Positions 6,448 through 14,577 of a stretch of DNA of 26,924 bases are shown one piece after another (the stretch's first letter is position 1; the number at the start of each line of letters is the position of its first letter). Made by a program: the position numbers and the translations under genes. Under the pieces are notes generated by a model. It made no database searches, was not told the origin of the DNA, and saw nothing but the letters and a program-made list of their open reading frames with translations. The stretch is from JAVVPO01 sp036655715 (lineage in GTDB: Bacteria > Bacillota > Clostridia > Lachnospirales > Cellulosilyticaceae): assembly GCA_036655715.1 (NCBI GenBank), contig JAVVPO010000026.1, positions 1 to 26,924 on the forward strand, written 5' to 3'.

Positions 6448-6542
6448 TTTTTTACTCCTCTCACTTCAACTCCCCGATAGATTTATTTTCTCTCCTTATG
6501 CTATTATTATGCATTGCTAATGGTTACCTTCTTAATAAACAC

Positions 6543-6570
6543 TTATCAAAATACCTTATTGTGTTATAAT
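6543..6570 (+). promoter_or_regulatory. Sigma-A promoter of the cobalamin riboswitch-cbi operon
   Basis: TTATCA (6543-6548), a 16-base spacer, then TATAAT (6565-6570) preceded by TGT, giving an extended -10. Transcription would start near 6577, about 20 bases before the riboswitch. Confidence 0.6.
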
Positions 6571-6596
6571 TTACTCATAAGTCAAATAAATATGTA

Positions 6597-6764
6597 TAAA
6601 TAGGTTTAATAAGATATCTTTATCTTATTAATTAAATGGGAAGTTGGGTGTAAATCCCACGCGGTCCCGCCGCTGTAAGAGATGAGCTTTTTTTACGATG
6701 CCACTGGGAAACTGGGAAGGCAAAAAAAGTGTTGATCCTCAAGCCAGAATATCTGCCTATTTGT
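6597..6764 (+). promoter_or_regulatory. Cobalamin (adenosylcobalamin) riboswitch
   Basis: The conserved core is readable: a GGGAA...GGGTGTAAATCCCACGCGGTCCCGCCGCTGTAAG-type segment (6638-6680), GCCACTGGG and CTGGGAAGG, and the B12 box AAGCCAGAATATCTGCC near 6740-6756. The closing P1 stem pairs AAATAGG (6598-6604) with CCTATTT (6756-6762). It lies directly upstream of cobalt transport genes, the classical target: high B12 should terminate transcription at 6834-6867 and stop cobalt import. Confidence 0.95.
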
Positions 6765-6833
6765 AAGTACTTATAACTCTACGGGCGATGGGGGGTATGT
6801 ATAATGAGTGATATGCATAATGATGTATAGCAA

Positions 6834-6867
6834 TCCTTAACTATTCCTATTAGTTAAGGACTTTTTT
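6834..6867 (+). terminator. Riboswitch-controlled terminator before cbiM
   Basis: TCCTTAACTA (6834-6843) pairs with TAGTTAAGGA (6851-6860), followed by CTTTTTT. It sits between the B12 sensor and cbiM, so it is the likely expression platform. Which upstream segment acts as antiterminator was not resolved. Confidence 0.8.
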
Positions 6868-6906
6868 AACTTAAATATTAAAAATTTGAAAAGGACGTGT
6901 TATAAA

Positions 6907-7647
6907 ATGAAAAAAAAATTGCAACTTCTTTCTGTCTTTGTAGTAATGAGCGGATTACTTACGTTTAACTTATCAGCTATGCATATTATGGAGGGATTCT
7001 TACCACCTATTTGGGCGATTAGCTGGATTCTTGTTTGTCTTCCCTTCTTCATAGCCGGTCTCTTGTCCATGAAAAAAATTATAACTGAAGATAGAAAAAA
7101 CAAACTTCTCCTTGCCATGGTTGGAGCCTTTGCCTTTATCCTATCTGCATTAAAAATCCCCTCTGTTACAGGTAGCTGCTCACATGCCACCGGTGTAGGC
7201 CTTGGAGCTATTCTCTTTGGCCCTATGGTCATGGTTGTCATTGGTGCTATTATCTTACTCTTCCAAGCACTTCTCCTTGCTCATGGCGGTATTACTACAC
7301 TTGGTGCAAATGTCTTTTCTATGGCCATTGTAGGGCCCATCGTTGCTTATGCCATTTACCAACTCATCAGAAAAACTAAAGCGCCACAATGGTTAGCTAT
7401 TTTCCTGGCTGCTATGTTGGGTGATTTGCTCACTTATATTGTTACCTCTTTCCAACTCGCCTTAGCTTTCCCTTCTCAGACCGGAGGTTTTATGGAGTCA
7501 CTTATTAAATTCCTAGGCATTTTTGCTATGACTCAGTTACCACTTGCTATTAGCGAAGGTATCTTAACTGTTCTTGTTATCAATTGTATTAAAAAATATA
7601 GTCAAGAAGGTCTTATCAGCCTTGGGCGACTTTCAAAGGAGATATAA
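6907..7647 (+). CDS. cbiM: CbiM, cobalt ECF transporter substrate-specific membrane subunit
   Basis: A 246-residue integral membrane protein that binds Co2+ and hands it through the CbiMNQO transporter. Residues 1-24 form a signal peptide; cleavage after SA would expose the mature N-terminus MHIMEGFLPP, whose Met and His (residues 25-26) form part of the metal site in this family. The conserved GSCSHATGVGLGAILFGP and LAHGGITTLGANVFSMAIVGP blocks contain further metal-site histidines. About seven membrane segments are visible in all. The ATG at 6907 is chosen; a TTG 21 bases upstream would precede the AAAAGGA site. Spacing from that site is long (about 11-12), so translation could be weak or controlled. 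First gene of cbiMNQO, under the B12 riboswitch. Confidence 0.95.
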   Translation: MKKKLQLLSVFVVMSGLLTFNLSAMHIMEGFLPPIWAISWILVCLPFFIAGLLSMKKIITEDRKNKLLLAMVGAFAFILSALKIPSVTGSCSHATGVGLGAILFGPMVMVVIGAIILLFQALLLAHGGITTLGANVFSMAIVGPIVAYAIYQLIRKTKAPQWLAIFLAAMLGDLLTYIVTSFQLALAFPSQTGGFMESLIKFLGIFAMTQLPLAISEGILTVLVINCIKKYSQEGLISLGRLSKEI

Positions 7648-7649
7648 GG

Positions 7650-7973
7650 ATGTCAAAAAACAATAAATCAACTACCACTCTTACTAATTTACTTCTTCTA
7701 GCTTTAGTGATAGCTATTAGCATTGTCCCTTTATTTATTGCAAAAGATGCTGAATTTGGTGGAGCTGATGGCGAAGCTGAAGTCGCTATTACAGAAATTG
7801 CTACAGACTATGAGCCTTGGTTCCAGCCCCTTATCGAACCTGCTAGTGGTGAGATAGAAAGTCTACTCTTTGCACTTCAAGCAGCTATTGGAGCCGGTGT
7901 CTTAGCATATGGATTTGGTTACTTAAATGGACGCAGCAAAGAAAGAGCTAGCTTAACCAATGAAAAACATTGA
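7650..7973 (+). CDS. cbiN: CbiN, small accessory subunit of the cobalt transporter
   Basis: A 107-residue protein with two membrane helices (about 13-31 and 78-97) flanking an extracytoplasmic loop with the family motif FGGADGEAEVAI and YEPWFQPLIEPASGEIESLLFALQAAIGAG. CbiN is needed for Co2+ loading or transport by CbiM. Its presence, rather than an NikL/NikN type, supports cobalt over nickel. It starts 2 bases after cbiM, with GGAGAT inside the cbiM end serving as ribosome binding site, and overlaps cbiQ by 14 bases, suggesting translational coupling. Confidence 0.95.
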   Translation: MSKNNKSTTTLTNLLLLALVIAISIVPLFIAKDAEFGGADGEAEVAITEIATDYEPWFQPLIEPASGEIESLLFALQAAIGAGVLAYGFGYLNGRSKERASLTNEKH

Positions 7974-8736
7974 CAAGTACGCCTATTACTCTCAGCTAAG
8001 ATTTATTAATCCACAACAAAAAGTTCTCTTCGTTTTAATTACTTTAGGTATTTGCCTTTTTGCAGATTCCATTTTACTCTTTGTTGTTATTACCTTATTC
8101 ATGGGATATTTAACAGTTTGTAAAGGCAAGACACCTCTTCTCTTGTTTTGTAAACTTATGTGCATTCCCCTTACATTTCTAGTACTTAGTATTATTGCAG
8201 TTATTTTTCAGATCACTAAGCAAGAAGATCTCCTTATTTATTCATTCTCTCTGGGCTCCATACATATTGGTGTGACAACAGCAAGCCTTCTTAGTGGCAA
8301 AATCCTTTTTTTCAAAGTATTAGCCTCTGTCAGCTGCCTTTATACGCTTTGCTTATCTACACCTATGACAGATATTTTCATGGTATTAGAACATATTAAG
8401 TGTCCTTCATTTCTCATTGAAATCATGAGCCTTATTTATCGTTTTATTTTTATACTTATTGATACTGCTTATACTATGCAAAACGCCCAAGCTTCTAGAC
8501 TCGGCTATCGCAGCTTCAGAACTAGCCTTAAATCCTTGGGATTGCTTTTTTCTACACTACTTATTCGTTCTCTAAAAATAAATGATAATTTATATATTGC
8601 ACTTGAATCAAGAGGCTATCATAACAACTTGAAAGTTTTAAATGATACAGCCTATTATACTATAAGCTATTTCAAAATATTAGGCACCACACTTCTATTT
8701 ATCATTCTATTACTTTGTGATAAATGGCTATTCTAG
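7960..8736 (+). CDS. cbiQ: CbiQ, ECF transporter transmembrane coupling subunit
   Basis: A 258-residue EcfT-family membrane protein linking CbiM to the ATPase. Hydrophobic segments lie at about 24-55, 66-85, 93-115, and 227-250. Two cytoplasmic coupling motifs with Arg are present: QASRLGYRSF and ALESRGYH, the A-x-R-x-G type signatures that contact the ATPase groove. The N-terminus (MKNIDKYAYYSQLRFINPQQK) is typical of CbiQ. It overlaps cbiN by 14 bases and is followed 9 bases later by cbiO. There is no strong ribosome binding site of its own, so coupled translation is likely. Confidence 0.93.
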   Translation: MKNIDKYAYYSQLRFINPQQKVLFVLITLGICLFADSILLFVVITLFMGYLTVCKGKTPLLLFCKLMCIPLTFLVLSIIAVIFQITKQEDLLIYSFSLGSIHIGVTTASLLSGKILFFKVLASVSCLYTLCLSTPMTDIFMVLEHIKCPSFLIEIMSLIYRFIFILIDTAYTMQNAQASRLGYRSFRTSLKSLGLLFSTLLIRSLKINDNLYIALESRGYHNNLKVLNDTAYYTISYFKILGTTLLFIILLLCDKWLF

Positions 8737-8745
8737 GAGGAACTT

Positions 8746-9588
8746 ATGACATATGCAACTATTCTTGAAACTAAACACTTATGCTTCAAATACCCAGATG
8801 GCACCCATGCCTTACAAGATGTATCCATTGCCATTCCTCATGGAAAAACAGTCGCTATACTCGGTGGTAATGGTGCTGGTAAATCCACTTTATTTCTTCA
8901 TCTTAATGGTATTTTAAAGCCTTCTTCAGGTAGTGTTCTCTATGACGGTTTACCTATCGCCTACCACTCAAAAGGCTTGTCTTTATTAAGGCAACAAATA
9001 GGCATTGTCTTTCAAGATCCCGATCAGCAGCTTTTCTCTGCTAGCGTCTACCAAGATGTTTCTTTCGGTGTCATGAACCTTGGCATCCCAGAAGACAAGG
9101 CCCGTATGCTTATTGAATCAGCTATAGAACATACCGGCATTGACGCCTTTCGGGGCAAGCCTACCCACAGCCTGAGCTATGGTCAGAAAAAACGTGTAGC
9201 TCTAGCTGGCATTATCGCTATGAGACCCAAAGTTCTTATTCTGGATGAACCTACTGCAGGTCTTGATCCACAAGGTGTTAGTGAAATTATGAAGCTTATT
9301 AAATCACTCCAAGAAGAGCTGCAAATTTCTGTTATTTTATCCACTCATGATATTGATTTAGTTCCTTTATATTGTGATTATATCTATGTTCTTGACCAAG
9401 GTAGGGTTGTTAGTGAGGGTGATCCTGACGAAATCTTTTCTCATCCTGAAGAACTCCGAAAAGTTCACCTAAGACTCCCTCGTATAGGACATCTCATGGA
9501 AATACTTAAACTCAAAGATCACTTTAAGATAGAAGGCCTTCCCACTACTATTACAGAAGCTAGAAGACAGCTTAAAAAACTATTTTAA
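8746..9588 (+). CDS. cbiO: CbiO, ATPase of the cobalt ECF transporter
   Basis: A 280-residue ABC ATPase. Walker A is GGNGAGKST (40-48), the Q-loop is VFQDPDQQLF (the ECF-type Q motif), the signature LSYGQKKR, Walker B VLILDEPTAGLD, and the H-loop STHDIDL. The signature reads LSYGQ rather than LSGGQ, which is common in CbiO/NikO. A C-terminal extension of about 50 residues follows the ATPase core. An AGGAGG site precedes the start by 5 bases. It is the last gene of the cbi operon. No clear terminator is seen in the 104 bases before the next gene, so some read-through into the MATE gene is possible. Confidence 0.95.
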   Translation: MTYATILETKHLCFKYPDGTHALQDVSIAIPHGKTVAILGGNGAGKSTLFLHLNGILKPSSGSVLYDGLPIAYHSKGLSLLRQQIGIVFQDPDQQLFSASVYQDVSFGVMNLGIPEDKARMLIESAIEHTGIDAFRGKPTHSLSYGQKKRVALAGIIAMRPKVLILDEPTAGLDPQGVSEIMKLIKSLQEELQISVILSTHDIDLVPLYCDYIYVLDQGRVVSEGDPDEIFSHPEELRKVHLRLPRIGHLMEILKLKDHFKIEGLPTTITEARRQLKKLF

Positions 9589-9692
9589 AAACTATTTTTA
9601 TGCTAGTTAATTACAAAAATATGTGCATTTTTCTATCAATAGGAGTAGAATAGAAAAAGTGAATTTATTAAATAGTCAGGAAGGTCTCCTTT

Positions 9693-11015
9693 ATGTTTTC
9701 AAACAAAGATTTATATCGTTTAATTATCCCGCTCATCCTAGAACAACTTTTGGCTGTAACTGTAGGTTTAGCCGACTCCGTAATGGTTGCAAGTGTGGGT
9801 GAAGCTGCCGTCTCAGGTATCTCCCTTGTTGATACCGTCAATGTCTTATTAATCAACATATTTACCGCTCTTGCTACAGGAGGTGCAGTCGTTGCAGGCC
9901 AGTATATTGGTCAAAAACGGCAAGAAAAAGCTTGCCTTGCTGCAGACCAAGTTATCATTTGCACCACTTCTATTTCACTTCTCATCACTCTTTTGGTTTA
10001 TATGGGAAGGAACTTTATTCTTACAGTTGTCTTTGGTGAATTAGATCCAGCAGTATTTAGTAGTGCTAATACTTACTTATTAATTGTTTCTTTATCTATT
10101 CCATTCCTAGGTCTTTATAATGGAGCTGCTGCGCTCTTTAGAGCTATGGGTAATTCAAAAATCCCTATGTACATTGCTATTTTAATCAATCTGATTAACG
10201 TCGTAGGAAATGCTATACTTATCTATGGATTTGGCATGGGTGTTGCGGGTACTGCTATCCCAACACTACTCTCCCGTATTATAGGTGCCATTGCTATCAT
10301 CATTCTACTTAGTAACCAGAAGAGCTTAATTCATATCTCAAGACCTTTTAAGCTTTATATAGATAAACATACACTTAAAAAGATATTACATATCGGCATC
10401 CCTAATGGCTTAGAAAATAGCATGTTTCAATTAGGAAAAATATTGATTTTAAGTTTAGTTGCAAGTTTTGGTACCGCTTCTATTGCAGCTAACGCAGTCT
10501 CTAATACTATCGGATTATTTCAAATCCTACCTGGTATGGCTATGGGTCTTGCGATTCTTACCGTCACTTCCCAATGTGTAGGTGCAAAAGATTACGATCA
10601 AGTTAAGTTTTATATTGCAAAGCTTTTAAAAATCACTTATGTAGCGATGTGGATTATCAATCTTCTTATCTTTATTTTACTACCGCTTATTATAAAAGTA
10701 TATCAGCTATCTCCCGAGACAGCTGCGATTACTAGTAAAATTTTAACCTACCACGGTATTTGCTGTATGACTATTTGGCCATTATCCTTTAGTCTTCCCA
10801 ATGCACTTAGAGCCTCTAACGACGTAAAATACACTATGATTATCTCCATATTATCCATGTGGATTTGTCGTATTGGTTTAAGCTATGTCCTCGGACTTTA
10901 TCTTGGCTGGGGCGTATTTGGAGTATGGGTGGCTATGACTCTCGACTGGGTATTTAGAGGTATTTGTTTCGTTATACGCTATCTAGGTGGTAAGTGGCAG
11001 GATCTTAAGATATAA
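9693..11015 (+). CDS. MATE-family multidrug/toxin exporter
   Basis: A 440-residue membrane protein with about 12 transmembrane helices in two homologous halves. Family marks: LIIPLILEQLLAVTVGLADSVMVASVGEAAVSGISLVD at the N-terminus, GAAALFRAMGNSKIPMYIAILINLINVVGNAILIYGFGMGVAGTAIPT ending the first half, and NALRASNDVKYTM in the second. MATE proteins export cationic drugs, metabolites or flavonoid-like compounds in exchange for Na+ or H+. The start follows GAAGG by 8 bases. It lies 104 bases after cbiO without a recognised terminator between, so it might be partly cotranscribed; function in cobalt or B12 metabolism is not implied. It ends in a strong terminator. Confidence 0.92.
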   Translation: MFSNKDLYRLIIPLILEQLLAVTVGLADSVMVASVGEAAVSGISLVDTVNVLLINIFTALATGGAVVAGQYIGQKRQEKACLAADQVIICTTSISLLITLLVYMGRNFILTVVFGELDPAVFSSANTYLLIVSLSIPFLGLYNGAAALFRAMGNSKIPMYIAILINLINVVGNAILIYGFGMGVAGTAIPTLLSRIIGAIAIIILLSNQKSLIHISRPFKLYIDKHTLKKILHIGIPNGLENSMFQLGKILILSLVASFGTASIAANAVSNTIGLFQILPGMAMGLAILTVTSQCVGAKDYDQVKFYIAKLLKITYVAMWIINLLIFILLPLIIKVYQLSPETAAITSKILTYHGICCMTIWPLSFSLPNALRASNDVKYTMIISILSMWICRIGLSYVLGLYLGWGVFGVWVAMTLDWVFRGICFVIRYLGGKWQDLKI

Positions 11016-11043
11016 TCGGCTATTTTGCAATGAAAATTTCACA

Positions 11044-11095
11044 AGAAAAGAGTGGATAATCCCCCTTCATTTAGGGAGATTATCCACTCTTTTCT
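11044..11095. terminator. Strong terminator after the MATE gene, probably bidirectional
   Basis: An 18-bp stem (11044-11061 with 11078-11095) is extended by CCCT/AGGG after one mismatch, with a 6-base loop. It follows the MATE stop by 28 bases and is also the nearest hairpin downstream of the convergent glmS, 150 bases away. Confidence 0.8.
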
Positions 11096-11214
11096 ATAAA
11101 TCCCTTTACCAGTTCCCCAATCTGCTTAGCATGTGTTTGATACTAAAATAGCAATACTTTCCCAAACAAAAAAGTCACCCCAACTGATCCCATGCTAGTA
11201 TTCTCTACTAACAT
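11080..11214 (-). pseudogene. Possible degenerate 3' end of an unidentified gene
   Basis: Downstream of glmS a minus-strand frame of 45 codons reads protein-like: MLVENTSMGSVGVTFLFGK, then VLLF, an amber stop, then YQTHAKQIGELVKGFIEKSG and a final stop that lies inside the terminator stem. The last part looks like the amphipathic C-terminal helix of a small enzyme, perhaps of the flavodoxin-like reductase type, but no motif proves it. Base composition is slightly richer in G than the surrounding spacer. It may simply be chance. Confidence 0.25.
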
Positions 11215-11241
11215 CCATCAATTAGGATGACCTTCCTTTAT

Positions 11242-13071
11242 TTATTCCACTGTTACTGACTTAGCCAAATTACGTGGTTTATCAACATCATTTCCTTTTT
11301 CAAGAGATGCATAATATGATAAAAGTTGTGTTGGCACCACTGATAAAATAGGCATAAGTAAATCTTCTGCCACTGGTATATAGATTACTCTATCTGCTAC
11401 TTTTGCAATCTCAGTATTGCTTTCTTTTGCTATAGCAATAACTTTTGCTCCTCTTGCTTTAACCTCTTTGATATTAGAAATCATTTTTTCTTCTAAATGA
11501 CTTTGAGTTACAAGAGCAAGAACTGGTACATCTTTTTCAATTAATGCAATGGTTCCATGCTTAAGTTCACCTGCTGCAAACGCTTCAGTATGAATATATG
11601 AAATTTCTTTAAGCTTAAGTGCTGCTTCTTCTGCCGTTGTGTAGTCAAGTCCACGTCCTAAATAGAATGCACTTGTTACATCTTTTATTTCCTTAGCAAT
11701 CTCTCTAATATACTCTTTATTTTCTAAGATAGTTTCTACTTTTTCGCTAAGTTCTTCTATATGAGTGATAATCTCACTATATCTTGCTTCACTAATTGTT
11801 TCTCTAATACGAGCAAAGTGTAAAGCCACCATATAAAAGGCTACTAACTGAGCTGTATATGCTTTTGTAGATGCTACTGCGATCTCGGGACCTGCCCATG
11901 TGTAGAATACATCATCTGATTCCCTTGCTACTGAAGAACCTACTACGTTAGTAATAGCTAATACTCTTGCACCTTTTCTCTTTGCTTCTTTAACAGCTGC
12001 TAGGGTATCTGCTGTTTCTCCTGATTGAGAGACCACAATGAGTAAAGTCTTCTCATCAATAAATGGATCGCTATATCTAAATTCTGATGCGATATCTGCC
12101 TCTACTGGTAAATGAGCTAATTTTTCAATAGCATATTTACCCACTAGCCCTGCATGGTAAGCAGTTCCACAAGCTACGATATACACCTTATTAAGGCTAT
12201 TTAGTTGCTCTTTACTCATCTTAATATCATCCAATTTAATGATTTTCTTTTCATCTAATCTTCTAATGAGTGTTTCTCTAATAGCTATTGGTTGGTCATA
12301 GATTTCTTTCATCATGAAATGGTCATATCCATTTTTAGAAGCGGCCTCTATATCCCAATCAATCACTTTAACTTCTTTGTCTACTACTTCACGTTCTTTG
12401 TTCATGATGCTAATACCTTCTCTTGTAAGCAGAACTACTTCATCATTATCAATATAGTAGACATTTTTTGTGTACTCAAGTATAGCTGGAATATCTGATG
12501 CAATAAAGTATTCACCTTCTCCAACACCAACAATAAGTGGACTTTCTTTTCTAACAGCCACTAATTCATCTGGTCTATCTTGGCAAATAACGCCTAGTGC
12601 ATAAGCTCCTCTTAAGTTCTTCACTGCTTTATAAACTGCATCTACAAGGTCTCCCTCATAGTATTTGTCTACAAGATGTGCAACAACTTCTGTATCTGTT
12701 TCTGACTTAAAGATATATCCTTCTTTTTGAAGGGCTTCTTTAAGTTCCATATAGTTTTCAATAATGCCATTGTGAACGACTGCTATGGTTTCACTTTGGT
12801 TAAGGTGTGGATGTGAGTTGACATCTGATGGTTCACCATGTGTGGCCCATCTTGTATGTCCTATCCCTATTCCTCCATATACTGGATTTTCTTCTAAAAA
12901 TTCTGCAAGGATGCTAAGTCTTCCTTTCTTTTTAGATGATTTTAGAGTTCCCTCCGTGTCATTGATTGCAATGCCTGCTGAGTCATAACCTCTATACTCT
13001 AACTTAGATAGTCCACTTACGATAACGTCCTTGGCACTTCTGCCTCCAATATAACCTACTATTCCGCACAT
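11242..13071 (-). CDS. glmS: Glutamine--fructose-6-phosphate aminotransferase (isomerizing)
   Basis: A 609-residue cytoplasmic enzyme that makes glucosamine-6-phosphate from fructose-6-phosphate and glutamine, the entry step to peptidoglycan amino sugars. The N-terminal class II glutaminase domain begins MCGIVGYIGG, with Cys2 the nucleophile, and includes GHTRWATHGEPSDVNSHPH and NGIIENY. Two SIS sugar-isomerase domains follow (about 285-425 and 455-595), with VACGTAYHAGL, SQSGETADTLAA, and the C-terminal PRNLAKSVTVE that closes the active site. Length and ends match the family. AGGAGG lies 8 bases before the start. Its 5' leader carries a glmS ribozyme (13125-13254), so product feedback on mRNA stability is expected. 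Confidence 0.97.
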   Translation of the reverse strand: MCGIVGYIGGRSAKDVIVSGLSKLEYRGYDSAGIAINDTEGTLKSSKKKGRLSILAEFLEENPVYGGIGIGHTRWATHGEPSDVNSHPHLNQSETIAVVHNGIIENYMELKEALQKEGYIFKSETDTEVVAHLVDKYYEGDLVDAVYKAVKNLRGAYALGVICQDRPDELVAVRKESPLIVGVGEGEYFIASDIPAILEYTKNVYYIDNDEVVLLTREGISIMNKEREVVDKEVKVIDWDIEAASKNGYDHFMMKEIYDQPIAIRETLIRRLDEKKIIKLDDIKMSKEQLNSLNKVYIVACGTAYHAGLVGKYAIEKLAHLPVEADIASEFRYSDPFIDEKTLLIVVSQSGETADTLAAVKEAKRKGARVLAITNVVGSSVARESDDVFYTWAGPEIAVASTKAYTAQLVAFYMVALHFARIRETISEARYSEIITHIEELSEKVETILENKEYIREIAKEIKDVTSAFYLGRGLDYTTAEEAALKLKEISYIHTEAFAAGELKHGTIALIEKDVPVLALVTQSHLEEKMISNIKEVKARGAKVIAIAKESNTEIAKVADRVIYIPVAEDLLMPILSVVPTQLLSYYASLEKGNDVDKPRNLAKSVTVE

Positions 13072-13124
13072 AATGTTGCCTCCTGATATTTAGTTTTTAA
13101 GGTACCAGGGGAATTCACTATAGA

Positions 13125-13254
13125 CCTTTTGTTCTGCAAGTTACCTCGCAGTTTTGTAAGTCTACTTAGGCTGTGAGACCTCTAGAGCATCCGCCGAATT
13201 TTCGATAACTCTAGTCCTCGTCAACTTAATTTTAAATCTTTTAAGTTCTGGCGC
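13125..13254 (-). ncRNA. glmS ribozyme (glucosamine-6-phosphate-activated self-cleaving RNA)
   Basis: On the minus strand, the leader of glmS reads AGCGCCAGAACTT, then TTGACGAGGA, TATCGAAAATTCGGCGGATG, CTCTAGAGGTCTC, and the P4 hairpin CTGCGAGGTAACTTGCAG, all conserved elements of the class in the right order. Cleavage is expected just 5' of the GCGCC, between A13255 and G13254. It ends about 55 bases before the glmS start codon. Binding of GlcN6P cleaves the mRNA, leading to its decay, so this is a product-feedback element. Confidence 0.95.
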
Positions 13255-13281
13255 TTTTATTCTTTTTTTCCCCGAGTTTTT

Positions 13282-13309
13282 ATTATACCATAACATTATA
13301 TTAAGTCCA
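13282..13309 (-). promoter_or_regulatory. Sigma-A promoter of glmS
   Basis: On the minus strand TGGACT (13304-13309), 16-base spacer, then TATAAT (13282-13287) with TGG in front, an extended -10. Transcription would start about 20 bases before the ribozyme cleavage site, leaving the short 5' fragment usual for glmS ribozymes. Confidence 0.6.
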
Positions 13310-13359
13310 TCTATAAATTTAAAGTTGTACAATACACTATTTTCTAGTTTTTTCAGATT

Positions 13360-13393
13360 AAAAAGGCCTCATCTTATGTGATTAGGCCTTTTT
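13360..13393 (-). terminator. Terminator of the hydrogenase-sensor operon
   Basis: AAAAAGGCCT (13360-13369) and AGGCCTTTTT (13384-13393) form a 10-bp stem just downstream of the phosphatase stop codon; T's follow on the minus strand. Confidence 0.8.
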
Positions 13394-13406
13394 CCCTTTT
13401 ATTTTA

Positions 13407-14576
13407 CTAGATATAAGTTACTTTCACATCTTTTCCAAGCACCTTGAGTTGTCTAACAATGTCTGTAACTACTTTGTTTTTCAGATTAAAATCTTCCGGA
13501 AAATCTGGATTTTGGTGAGCAGGATTAATAGCTTGCCCTAGCCATATATGTATATAAGTACTATCCTCTATGAGAATACGGGCAAGCCTTGAAGCACCAT
13601 CTTTTTGTCTAATTTTTTCTATCATTTCGCCTTTCAACTTTTTTTGTACACATTGGTCTAAAATGTCTTTTGTTGCATTAAGGGTTAATAAGCCCTCTGT
13701 TACTAGTTCAGTACCTTCCATATAGCCTATAGGCGGAACTTTTTTTGTATAATGACTTAAATCTATTCTAATAGGCGCATTTAATTCTCTTGAAATAATA
13801 TTGGCTGTTGTTCCGCCGCATAGCACAACTTTACCTCGTGCATTTTTAAGTTGCTTCACCATTATTTGATCATTTTCTTTATCTCTAGGTGGACCTGTAA
13901 ATAAATCTAAATATTTAACTGGTTTTAGCTGAATCGTTACAACGGTCGTATCATCTCCAGGTCTACCATCATATAAATTTTCACAGACACTGAGTAAGCT
14001 CCTTGAAACACCATCTGTTTCTCCTTCTACTCTTATAAGATCTTGTAAGTACTCATCAATGTGCTCCCATTGCCACCCTAAGTTAAGCGTCATCCCTACA
14101 CCGGCATGTACCACTCCGTCACTTACTATAGTTAACAAATCTCCCTGTTCCATCTTAAAATTACTTTCATAAATAGTTTTCCCGTTAATTTGTCGTTCTT
14201 CTTTATAGACAGGAAAAGGCTTTGCTCTTCTATAGAAAAATACAGGTGGATTATCATACTCTACCATATAAACCTCTCCACTATTTTGTATCTCCACTAT
14301 GGTAAACGTAGAATAAGCTAATTTTCTTACTTGGCATTCAGGTAGTGTATTCGTAATGGTTACAATTGTATCCTCAATACTTGCTCCACCTTTAAGCATG
14401 GTAATAGCAATCTTTGAAGTTAATGTCGCTAATATATTAGCTTTCACACCACTTCCTAGCCCATCTGACAGAACAACAATCATACCATTTTCAGTTTTAA
14501 TGGTTTCTACGTGATCTCCGCATAACTCTTCGCCATGCTTATTGACACTACAATGAGCGATATCAATATAATACAT
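13407..14576 (-). CDS. SpoIIE/PP2C-type serine/threonine phosphatase linked to a hydrogenase sensor
   Basis: A 389-residue cytoplasmic protein. Residues 1-217 are a PP2C domain of the SpoIIE/RsbU class: GDHVETI (Asp21), VVLSDGLGSGVKA (Asp38, Gly39), GDLLTIVSDGVVHAG (Asp153), and RPGDDTTVVTI (Asp208-Asp209), the expected metal-binding acidic residues. Residues 218-389 are a second domain without a family I recognise, starting YLDLFTGPPRDKENDQIMVK and containing VVLCGGTTANIISRELN. Phosphatases of this class usually dephosphorylate an anti-anti-sigma or similar Ser/Thr-phosphorylated partner. No such partner gene lies next door. The gene starts 1 base after the hydrogenase-like gene, with AAGGAG about 10 bases upstream, so it is the third gene of the operon and the likely output of the sensor. 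Confidence 0.85.
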   Translation of the reverse strand: MYYIDIAHCSVNKHGEELCGDHVETIKTENGMIVVLSDGLGSGVKANILATLTSKIAITMLKGGASIEDTIVTITNTLPECQVRKLAYSTFTIVEIQNSGEVYMVEYDNPPVFFYRRAKPFPVYKEERQINGKTIYESNFKMEQGDLLTIVSDGVVHAGVGMTLNLGWQWEHIDEYLQDLIRVEGETDGVSRSLLSVCENLYDGRPGDDTTVVTIQLKPVKYLDLFTGPPRDKENDQIMVKQLKNARGKVVLCGGTTANIISRELNAPIRIDLSHYTKKVPPIGYMEGTELVTEGLLTLNATKDILDQCVQKKLKGEMIEKIRQKDGASRLARILIEDSTYIHIWLGQAINPAHQNPDFPEDFNLKNKVVTDIVRQLKVLGKDVKVTYI

Positions 14577-14577
14577 T

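Noticed and set aside
6886..6906. TTG start giving a 7-residue longer CbiM
   Set aside because: The SD-like AAAAGGA lies inside or after it, and the ATG at 6907 gives a normal signal peptide.
12292..12988. Plus-strand frames inside glmS (12292-12498, 12785-12988)
   Set aside because: They are antisense shadows of a complete, well-conserved glmS; no ribosome binding sites or protein-like features.
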